From CAZMVY01 sp964617875 (GTDB lineage: Bacteria > Planctomycetota > Phycisphaerae > UBA1845 > PWPN01), in the NCBI GenBank assembly GCA_964617875.1, contig CAZUAI010000118.1:1-12700 (forward strand): a DNA stretch of 12,700 nt, given 5' to 3'. Positions 7,983 to 12,700 of the stretch are shown here, piece after piece. The position numbers and the translations under genes were made by a program. Under the pieces are notes generated by a model. That model ran no database searches. It saw only the letters and a list, made by a program, of their open reading frames with translations, and had not been told where the DNA came from. Numbering within the stretch: position 1 is the stretch's first letter; every line of letters starts with the position of its first letter.

Positions 7983-8603
7983 ATGAAGATTCCGGACGTA
8001 ACCATCCCCGTGAACGTCGTCACCGTTCCGATGGAGTGGATCATGCGCGCCGAACGGGCCGTGGAGAAGGTGCACGAGCGAATGCTGCGAACCGCGCGGG
8101 CGCTCGAGGCGGCGGGCGTGCCCTACGCCGTCATCGGTGGAAACGCCGTGGCCATCTGGGTGGCCAGCAAGGACGAGGGGGCCGTTCGGAACACCAAGGA
8201 CGTCGATATCCTGCTCGCGAGGGCCGACATCCAGCGGGCCGCCGAGGCAATGGCCGGCGCGGGGTTCGATCTCGCCGAGGTCGATGGCGTGACGATGTTC
8301 CTGGAACGGGACGACCCGATGCCCAGCCGAGGCGTTCACGTCGTCTTCGCGGACGAGAAGCTCCGTCCCTATGACAAGTACGCCGCCCCTTCGATCCAGG
8401 TAGGCATCCGGAGCCCCGAAGGCGTAGGCGCCCTTGACCTGCGAAACCTGCTGTGCCTGAAGCTGATGGCCTTCCGCGATATCGATCGTGTGCACATACG
8501 CGACATGTTCAAGGTCGGGCTCATCAACGATCCCTTGGCCGAGCAGATCCCGCCCGACCTTCGGGCGCGGCTGGAAGAGATCCGCGCGAACCCGGACGGG
8601 TGA
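7983..8603 (+). CDS. Nucleotidyltransferase-fold protein (MNT/AbiEii-like)
   Basis: A 206-residue cytosolic protein of the DNA polymerase beta-type nucleotidyltransferase superfamily. The landmarks are IGGNAVAIW (51-59), with the G-G turn that binds nucleotide phosphates, then D73-V-D75 in TKDVDILL, the metal-binding Asp pair. A C-terminal helix LLCLKLMAFRDIDRVHIRDM (156-175) resembles the Lys-containing helix of AbiEii-type and related stand-alone proteins. A third acidic residue may be D124 in VHVVFADE. It could be a toxin component or a housekeeping nucleotidyltransferase. No AbiEi-like regulator or HEPN partner is adjacent, so a toxin-antitoxin role is not supported. The ATG at 7983 fits the -10 box; later in-frame ATGs at 8031 and 8043 are alternatives, and none has a clear Shine-Dalgarno. 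The superfamily is clear; the substrate is unknown. Confidence 0.75.
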   Translation: MKIPDVTIPVNVVTVPMEWIMRAERAVEKVHERMLRTARALEAAGVPYAVIGGNAVAIWVASKDEGAVRNTKDVDILLARADIQRAAEAMAGAGFDLAEVDGVTMFLERDDPMPSRGVHVVFADEKLRPYDKYAAPSIQVGIRSPEGVGALDLRNLLCLKLMAFRDIDRVHIRDMFKVGLINDPLAEQIPPDLRARLEEIRANPDG

Positions 8604-8605
8604 TT

Positions 8606-8623
8606 GCGCCCCGCTGCGGGCGC
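8606..8623 (+). terminator. Hairpin just after the nucleotidyltransferase gene
   Basis: GCGCCC (8606-8611) pairs with GGGCGC (8618-8623) around a 6-nt loop, starting 2 nt after the TGA stop. It lies between this gene and the convergent lipoprotein gene. No T-tract follows, so it is only a possible terminator. The remaining bases to 8755 show nothing else. Confidence 0.35.
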
Positions 8624-8755
8624 CTGCGTCGGCCGGTTGCAGCGTAGAGGCTTCGGCCTGTGCTCTCTGGAATGCGCCGCCAACGGCGGTGCTTTGGATG
8701 CCGGGGAGCTTGTTGCGTGGGAGCCGCGTCGAATGGCGGCTTGCTCCGCACGCCG

Positions 8756-9301
8756 CTATTTCGGCGGCGGCACGGCCCAGTGGCCGGTGGGGCCACGGAC
8801 GAGTCGCAGCTTCGTGTCGCGGTAGCGCTGCGAGATCTCGATGCCCTGCCTGTCGATGTGCAGGATGATCCGGCGCCCGGCCTCGATCGGCAGCATCGAC
8901 AGGTCGATCGTCAGTTCGGACACGTTCAGCGTCTCGACGCGGAGGTCGTTCGGCTCGGGAAACAGACCCTTGATCCGCGCTTCCTGGTCCTTGTCCGTCA
9001 GGGCCTCGATCCGGAGCCAGCCGGCCTGCGGGTCGTCCGGGGAGGACACCGTCGCATCGACGCGGAACGGGCGTTCGTTTTCGTAGATCGGCTTCGGGCG
9101 TTCGTGCCGGGCCGGCTTCGAGGCCGGCGGCGGAGCCGGTTCGGCCGCCGGGGGCGCTTCCCTGGGGGCGGCGGGCGCGGTCTTCGGCATCGGCGGCGGG
9201 GCCTCGGTCGCGGGCTTCGGCGTCTCGCGGCAGCCGAGTCCGATCATCACGACGACGAACGCCGCCGACCGGAGCCCGATCACATGCATGATTCGCGACA
9301 T
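8756..9301 (-). CDS. Small lipoprotein with Pro/Ala-rich linker and conserved-looking C-terminal domain
   Basis: I do not recognise a named family. The 181-residue product begins with a lipoprotein-type signal (hydrophobic 7-22, then G-L-G-C24), so it is probably lipid-anchored. The lipobox is imperfect because -3 is Gly. A Pro/Ala/Lys-rich low-complexity linker (about 27-68) would hold the C-terminal domain off the membrane. That domain (about 75-181) has alternating hydrophobic strands, including LTIDLSMLPIEAGRRIILHI and RLVRGPTGHWAV near the end, and looks like a small beta-rich fold; a similar pattern occurs in C-terminal domains of some planctomycete hydrolases, as I recall, but no catalytic residues are visible. 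The start is chosen because AAGGAG sits 6 nt upstream; the longer open frame reaching back to 9541 runs through a repeat element and an intergenic gap and is not credible. Confidence 0.7.
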   Translation of the reverse strand: MSRIMHVIGLRSAAFVVVMIGLGCRETPKPATEAPPPMPKTAPAAPREAPPAAEPAPPPASKPARHERPKPIYENERPFRVDATVSSPDDPQAGWLRIEALTDKDQEARIKGLFPEPNDLRVETLNVSELTIDLSMLPIEAGRRIILHIDRQGIEISQRYRDTKLRLVRGPTGHWAVPPPK

Positions 9302-9307
9302 GGCTTG

Positions 9308-9313
9308 CTCCTT
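9308..9313 (-). promoter_or_regulatory. Shine-Dalgarno that fixes the lipoprotein start
   Basis: The minus strand reads AAGGAG here, 6 nt before the ATG at 9301. It is one of the best ribosome binding sites in the window, and it decides between the 9301 start and the much longer upstream open frame. Confidence 0.75.
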
Positions 9314-9373
9314 GTTGTACGACGCGGGCAGACACGTACGCAGCGTGAGAAGGCGGATGCATCGCTGCCGCGG

Positions 9374-9450
9374 CCCTCGCTCGCGATCAGGGCTTTGATG
9401 CAGGCTGGAAGCCTGCACCACAAATCGGGCCCTCGCGTGCGGTCGGGGCT
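9374..9450. repeat. Dispersed-repeat-like element: palindrome between two imperfect direct repeats
   Basis: The core is GCAGGCT-GGA-AGCCTGC (9400-9416), a perfect 7-bp inverted repeat with a 3-nt loop. It is flanked by two copies of a 21-bp unit, CCCTCGC-NN-GCG-N-TC-N-GGGCT, at 9374-9394 and 9430-9450, which agree at 17 of 21 positions. I recall GGCTGGAAGCC-type palindromes as frequent intergenic repeats in Planctomycetota and Verrucomicrobiota; that is memory, not a search. It fills the spacer between the YbjQ-like gene and the lipoprotein gene, where it could end or process the transcript. Confidence 0.6.
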
Positions 9451-9479
9451 CAATGCGCCACCCTCGCCCCGGTTCGTAC

Positions 9480-9998
9480 TCAGCGCGGCCCTTCATTGCC
9501 GGGGCCGTCCGCGGGGGCGATCCGTTTCGCTCGGACGGCATCGCCCGAGGCGGTGCAGCGGCCCGCCGCCGTCCGCTCCTGGCGGACGTTGATGACCGCG
9601 TTTGCGCCCTGCCGCGCGGCGGCGGCCTTCAGGCCGTCGACCGCCTCCGCCGGCGTGCGGAAGCCCTCGACGAAGACCGCCTCCACCTGCTCGATGATCT
9701 CATAGCCGGCCAGCCGGTCGCCGCTGGACGTCGCCACGATTCTTGTCGCCAGCTCGCGGCGTTCGCGCGCGGCCTCCTCCGGATCTATACCGTACTTCTG
9801 AAGGTTCGGATGCAGCACCGCCGGTTTCCGTGAACGCACGAACCGCCGTACGCGGCGCGATGCGGCACGCCCCGCCAGGAGCACCACCAGCACGACCGCC
9901 GCGATCTTGGCGTACGGTTGACAGGCCTCCGGAAGGTACGGAATGGCCCAGCCAAAACACATCATCACATCCTGCCCTGCGCGGTCAACCACGGACAT
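9480..9998 (-). CDS. Membrane-anchored YbjQ/UPF0145-like domain protein
   Basis: A 172-residue protein of two parts. Residues 1-60 carry one hydrophobic segment (about 31-45) followed by an Arg-rich stretch (RAASRRVRRFVRSRK, 44-58), which should keep the C-terminal part in the cytoplasm. Residues 86-160 match the YbjQ/UPF0145 pattern: IVATSSGDRLAGYEIIEQV (87-105), then a helix ending in AAARQGANAVINVR (126-139), close to the family signature GANAV. Ordinary YbjQ proteins are about 105 residues and soluble; the anchor is extra. Function of the family is unsettled (often labelled heavy-metal binding). The start is chosen because its ATG overlaps the stop of the GT2 gene as TAATG, implying translational coupling; the open frame extending to 10226 lies inside the GT2 gene. 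Met12 or Met13 are less likely starts. Confidence 0.7.
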   Translation of the reverse strand: MSVVDRAGQDVMMCFGWAIPYLPEACQPYAKIAAVVLVVLLAGRAASRRVRRFVRSRKPAVLHPNLQKYGIDPEEAARERRELATRIVATSSGDRLAGYEIIEQVEAVFVEGFRTPAEAVDGLKAAAARQGANAVINVRQERTAAGRCTASGDAVRAKRIAPADGPGNEGPR

Positions 9999-11215
9999 TA
10001 TTGCGACGCCACCCGGTCGCCCCGGTAGACCGTGCCGCGCCATGTTGTCGTGCTTCGTCCGCCGAGCCTCCGCATGGCGCTGATCAGCATCCCGATGCAG
10101 AAAAACACGCCCACGATGAACGTCGGCGCCAGCCACGGGTTCGCGCGGCTGATCCGGTAGAAGCGCGCGATCACGGAAAGCTGGGTTGCGACGGCAAGCG
10201 TCGCCGCGACCGCGACGGTCCGCCACGGACCGGCGGCCGACCAGCCGTGTGCCGCCGTCACCACCCAGGCCAGCGCCGCGCTGCCGTACGGGAACACGTT
10301 CATCAGCGTCAGCATCCGGAGCGTCACCAGCAGCCGTCGGAACGTCCCGAAGCAGCCGTAGAAGATCCGGCTCCAGCCGCGCCAGATCGCACGGAGGTCC
10401 GGGTACATCCGCACGGAGTACAGGTTGTCGTTCTGCACCACCATCAGCCGCTGCCCGCGTTCCTTCGCGAGCCGGGCCATGTGCATGTCCTCGTTGACCT
10501 CGGTACGGACGACTTCATGGCCGCCGATCGCGTCGTACGCGGCCCGCGTCATGAGCATGAATGCGCCGTTGGCGTAGGCCGCGGGGTGCTTCGGGTCGTT
10601 GACCCGCTTCGGGTTGAACCAGAAGACCATAACGGCGCCGCAGACCGGCTGGATGATCCGCTCCCAGAAGCTCTGCGTTTCGAGAATGGGCAGGACCGAG
10701 AGGAAGTCGACGCGGTTTTCGACGGCGTACCGCATCGCCAGCGAGAGCGTCCGGCGGGAGATCTGCCGGCAGTCGGCGTCGGAGAAGCAAAGCCACTCGC
10801 CGGTCGCCCGCTCCAGCCCCTCGCGCATGGCGTTGTTCTTGCCGAACCACCCCTCGCGAAGCTGCGTGACGTGTATGACCCGCAGCCGGCCGTTGCCGTC
10901 GGCGTTTGTTTCGGCCGCCAGGCGGTCGAGGATGCCCCGTGTGCCGTCGGTGCTGCGGTCGTTGATGATGATCAGCTCGAAGCGGGGGTAGTCCTGGGCG
11001 AGCATGGTGCGGACGGCGGTCTCGATGTTCGCCTCCTCGTCCTTCGCGGCGATCAGGACGGACACGAACGGCGGCGGATCCGGCGGTCCGTCGAAAGAAC
11101 GCTCACTGAGCGGCGGGTGGCGGCGGCGCGCGCGAGAAATCTCGATGTGCCGGCTCGCCCAAATGGCGGCCACCAGGAGCAGCGCCACGACCCAGATCCA
11201 CCAGCCGATGCCCAT
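9998..11215 (-). CDS. GT2 membrane glycosyltransferase, CrtQ/HpnB-like arrangement
   Basis: A 405-residue inner-membrane protein with a GT-A catalytic domain facing the cytoplasm, expected to transfer a sugar from a nucleotide donor to a lipid-like acceptor. The N-terminal membrane helix spans about 4-20. The GT2 domain begins at PFVSVLIAAKDEEANI (49-64), with D86 in INDRSTDGT, the D146-A-D148 metal motif, E242-D243 (NEDMHMA) as the likely catalytic base region, and RGWSR (279-283) as a QxxRW-like motif. C-terminal helices lie near 303-322, 334-352 and 362-381, and the tail TTTWRGTVYRG (389-399) resembles the WRG-x-x-Y ending of carotenoid and hopanoid-associated glycosyltransferases. ATG has GAGG about 9 nt upstream, and a good promoter lies at 11258-11286. 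It is first in a unit with the YbjQ-like gene. Enzyme class is firm; the acceptor is inferred only. Confidence 0.87.
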   Translation of the reverse strand: MGIGWWIWVVALLLVAAIWASRHIEISRARRRHPPLSERSFDGPPDPPPFVSVLIAAKDEEANIETAVRTMLAQDYPRFELIIINDRSTDGTRGILDRLAAETNADGNGRLRVIHVTQLREGWFGKNNAMREGLERATGEWLCFSDADCRQISRRTLSLAMRYAVENRVDFLSVLPILETQSFWERIIQPVCGAVMVFWFNPKRVNDPKHPAAYANGAFMLMTRAAYDAIGGHEVVRTEVNEDMHMARLAKERGQRLMVVQNDNLYSVRMYPDLRAIWRGWSRIFYGCFGTFRRLLVTLRMLTLMNVFPYGSAALAWVVTAAHGWSAAGPWRTVAVAATLAVATQLSVIARFYRISRANPWLAPTFIVGVFFCIGMLISAMRRLGGRSTTTWRGTVYRGDRVASQ

Positions 11216-11257
11216 TCGGGATGCCTCGCCTGAACTTCCATCAATCCCCCGCGGGGC

Positions 11258-11286
11258 ATTATGGCCGGGTTATACACGAGTCGCAA
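11258..11286 (-). promoter_or_regulatory. Sigma70-like promoter for the GT2 / YbjQ-like unit
   Basis: On the minus strand TTGCGA (11281-11286) and CATAAT (11258-11263) are separated by exactly 17 bp. Each matches the consensus at four or five of six positions. The start point would fall near 11251, giving a leader of about 36 nt before the ATG at 11215. This is the best promoter in the window and argues that the radical SAM gene starts downstream of it, not at 11221. Confidence 0.6.
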
Positions 11287-11382
11287 GCGGCGGCGCGACC
11301 GGCGGCGCCGGCCTCCGGCGGCCTGTGGCACAGGGCCCGGTTGTGCCGGGGCGGCGCAGGCTCCCAGCCCGTCTCGTGTCGG

Positions 11383-11411
11383 TTGCCCGCGTTGATAACG
11401 GGCGTTATAAG
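11383..11411 (+). promoter_or_regulatory. Promoter-like element with overlapping dyad at the radical SAM start
   Basis: TTGCCC (11383-11388) and TATAAG (11406-11411) are spaced by 17 bp. The predicted start point, about 7 nt later, coincides with the GTG at 11419, so the mRNA would be leaderless. The dyad ATAAC-GGGC-GTTAT (11395-11408) overlaps the -10 box and could be an operator. The rest of 11216-11382 holds the divergent GT2 promoter and GC-rich short palindromes, nothing else I can name. Confidence 0.4.
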
Positions 11412-11418
11412 CGACGCC

Positions 11419-12450
11419 GTGCTGAGTTCGACGAGCAAGAAGTGGCGGCTGTTTCGCGCCTGGACGGGAAGGCATCCCGTCTGGTGCGCCTGGCAGGTGA
11501 CGTACCGGTGCAACTTCCGGTGCGGATTCTGCCCGTACTGGCGCGACCCGATGGGCGCCCGGCCGGAGCAGACGATCGACGATTTCCGCGCGGGAACGCG
11601 CAAGCTCGCCCGGATGGGTTCGCTCCTGGTGTCGCTGGCCGGCGGCGAGCCGCTCCTGCGTACGGACCTTGTTGATGTCGTCCGGACGATCGCCGAGTTC
11701 CATCTGCCCTTCGTCACGACGAACGGTTACCTGGCCACGCCGGAGCTGGCCCGCGCGTTGTTCGCGGCCGGGCTCTGGGGCGTGTCCGTCAGCATTGACT
11801 ACGCCGACGCCGCGCGGCACGACAAGGCGCGCGGCACACCGGAGGCCTTCGAGCGGGCCGTGCGGGCGCTGGACTACTTCCGCGAGGCACGCCGGCACGA
11901 CTGGCAGCGCGTCAACCTCATGTGCGTTCTGCTGCACGACAACCTCGATCAGGTCGAACCGTTGATCGAACTGGCCGCGCGGCACGGGGCGTATTTCATG
12001 ATCCAGCCGTACGGCGAGCGCAAGACCGGCAGCCGCCGCTTTGCGCACGCCCCCGACGGCGTGTCGCGGCGCCTGCTGGAGTTGAAGCGCGCGCACCCGA
12101 ATTTCCTCAGCAACCCGGTGTTTCTCAGCCGGTTCGACGACGCGCTCCGCGGCGGCGTGCCGGACTGCCGGGCCGGCAGGGCGTTCTTCAACATCGACTC
12201 GACGGGCGATATCGCGATTTGCGTCGAGGAGAAGTCACGGCCGGTGGCCAACCTGTACCGGGACTCGGCACGGGACATCGTGGCGCGTCTGGCCGCCCGC
12301 TCGCGCGGCAACCGATGCACGGACTGCTGGTACAACTGCCGTGGCGAGGTCGAGATGCTCTACAAGCCCGCGAGCCTGCTGAAAAGCCTGCCGCTGATGC
12401 TGTTCGACCGGGGCCGTCCGCCCGCGCGAGCCGCCGGGCGCGACGAATAG
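11419..12450 (+). CDS. Radical SAM protein with reduced SPASM-like C-terminal domain
   Basis: A 343-residue iron-sulfur enzyme expected to cleave S-adenosylmethionine to make a radical. From the GTG start, C31-x3-C35-x2-C38 (CNFRCGFC) is the radical SAM cluster motif, and GGEPLL (75-80) the SAM-binding GGE motif; VSIDYAD (123-129) fits a later barrel strand. The C-terminal region has C250-x12-G-x4-C268, then C300-x2-C303-x3-C307, resembling SPASM/twitch auxiliary-cluster domains but with fewer Cys than the usual seven. The substrate is unknown; peptide or carbohydrate modification are both possible. The frame is open back to an ATG at 11221, but that would place the divergent promoter inside the gene and add 66 low-complexity residues. 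GTG 11419 (or TTG 11392) fits better; no Shine-Dalgarno is evident. The fragment gene at 12486 follows 35 bp later. Confidence 0.82.
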   Translation: MLSSTSKKWRLFRAWTGRHPVWCAWQVTYRCNFRCGFCPYWRDPMGARPEQTIDDFRAGTRKLARMGSLLVSLAGGEPLLRTDLVDVVRTIAEFHLPFVTTNGYLATPELARALFAAGLWGVSVSIDYADAARHDKARGTPEAFERAVRALDYFREARRHDWQRVNLMCVLLHDNLDQVEPLIELAARHGAYFMIQPYGERKTGSRRFAHAPDGVSRRLLELKRAHPNFLSNPVFLSRFDDALRGGVPDCRAGRAFFNIDSTGDIAICVEEKSRPVANLYRDSARDIVARLAARSRGNRCTDCWYNCRGEVEMLYKPASLLKSLPLMLFDRGRPPARAAGRDE

Positions 12451-12485
12451 GGCGGCCCAAGGATCAGCGAACGGAGTGATGACCT

Positions 12486-12695
12486 ATGGCACTATGGCTC
12501 AATCGATCGGGACGGCACTGCGAGCACGAGGACAAGTTCCTCAAAGAAAACCGCATCTACCTCACCTGGGGCGGGCTGAACCGGCATCTCGGCAAGCTGA
12601 AAGACCGCAAAGACCTGATGGCTGTGCTCGCGGAGGTCTACCCGAAGTTTACCCCAGCGTTGCATATTTCGACAGGCTTACGCGGCGGATCGTAG
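12486..12695 (+). pseudogene. N-terminal fragment of an Mrr-type restriction endonuclease-like protein
   Basis: The 69-residue frame opens with MALWLNRSGRHCEHED and continues through NRIYLTWGGLN and LKDRKDLMAVLAEVYP (ending at residue 53). From memory this is the conserved N-terminal domain seen in restriction-system proteins of about 300 residues with a C-terminal Mrr-type nuclease. After EVYP the match stops, and 16 unrelated residues lead to TAG at 12693-12695. There is no nuclease domain, so it looks like a broken gene. ATG is well supported: GGAG at 12473-12476 with a 9-nt spacer. It lies 35 bp after the radical SAM stop. The break could be an insertion or rearrangement, with the remainder possibly beyond the window, or a frameshift or assembly error. 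It could also be an authentic short protein, which I think less likely. Confidence 0.6.
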
Positions 12696-12700
12696 GGTTC
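12652..12700. repeat. Possible dispersed repeat or insertion boundary at the window edge
   Basis: The sequence becomes less GC-rich exactly where the restriction-protein similarity ends, and it holds TTCGACAGGCTTAC (12668-12681). I recall TTCGACAGGCTCA-like strings as dispersed repeats in many environmental bacterial genomes. The window ends before any inverted terminal repeat or transposase could be seen, so the nature of the boundary is inference. Confidence 0.3.

Noticed and set aside
7983..8755. Toxin-antitoxin or abortive infection module
   Set aside because: Only the nucleotidyltransferase is present; no antitoxin, HEPN or AbiEi-like gene lies on either side.
7722..9362. 546-codon minus-strand frame covering the nucleotidyltransferase
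   Set aside because: It overlaps the nucleotidyltransferase and the lipoprotein, both better supported, and its composition is Arg/Pro/Ala/Gly-rich noise.
9302..9541. 80-residue N-terminal extension of the lipoprotein
   Set aside because: It would run through the palindromic repeat and into the YbjQ-like gene, while a strong AAGGAG sits just before the lipoprotein signal sequence.
11221..11418. 66-residue N-terminal extension of the radical SAM protein
   Set aside because: Low-complexity sequence that would place the well-formed divergent GT2 promoter inside the gene; conserved-type sequence begins only after about codon 70.
11419..12450. Radical SAM protein as the anaerobic sulfatase-maturating enzyme for the sulfatase
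   Set aside because: Tempting because both are in the window, but it lacks the seven-Cys SPASM domain typical of anSME and is about 8 kb away in another transcription unit.
1..12700. CRISPR arrays, tRNA or rRNA genes, complete insertion sequences
   Set aside because: I saw no regularly spaced repeats, no cloverleaf-like sequence and no transposase; the only repeat structures are the short elements listed.

Overview
The window is GC-rich and densely coded, and it looks like chromosome from a Planctomycetota-type bacterium, possibly Phycisphaerae. This is inferred from the gene mix: an exported Cys-type sulfatase, a GT-C glycosyltransferase of the ArnT/PMT superfamily, a lipid-anchored TolC-like protein, and small lipoproteins with Pro/Ala linkers. 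A palindromic element containing GGCTGGAAGCC, which I associate from memory with such genomes, also fits. No rRNA, tRNA or phylogenetic marker is present, so the assignment is tentative.

Layout, left to right. 1-345: no gene; leader of a plus-strand GT-B glycosyltransferase resembling glycogen synthase (346-2118). It converges on a minus-strand block across an 88-bp gap that holds an 8-bp-stem hairpin. In transcription order the minus block is a TolC-family outer-membrane lipoprotein (7558-5942), a GT-C membrane glycosyltransferase 46 bp downstream (5895-3841), and, after a 215-bp gap with two hairpins, a secreted sulfatase (3625-2207). 7559-7982 is a 424-bp divergent intergenic region leading into a plus-strand nucleotidyltransferase (7983-8603) with a consensus -10 box almost on its start codon.

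A second minus-strand block starts from a good sigma70-like promoter at 11258-11286. It has a GT2 membrane glycosyltransferase (11215-9998), a YbjQ/UPF0145-like domain on a membrane anchor whose ATG shares one base with the GT2 stop (9998-9480), a 178-bp spacer with a dispersed-repeat-like element, and a small lipoprotein (9301-8756). Divergent from it is a plus-strand radical SAM protein with a reduced SPASM-like C-terminus (11419-12450), followed by the N-terminal fragment of an Mrr-type restriction endonuclease-like protein (12486-12695) that loses its family sequence near the window edge.

Functionally this is mostly envelope and polysaccharide biology: sugar transfer (three unrelated glycosyltransferase folds), an outer-membrane channel, surface lipoproteins and sulfate-ester removal. 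I see no complete, clearly novel multi-gene system. The points most worth a second look are two apparently leaderless genes, the radical SAM protein with an unknown substrate, the coupled GT2/YbjQ-like pair, the repeat element, and the broken restriction gene at the right edge.
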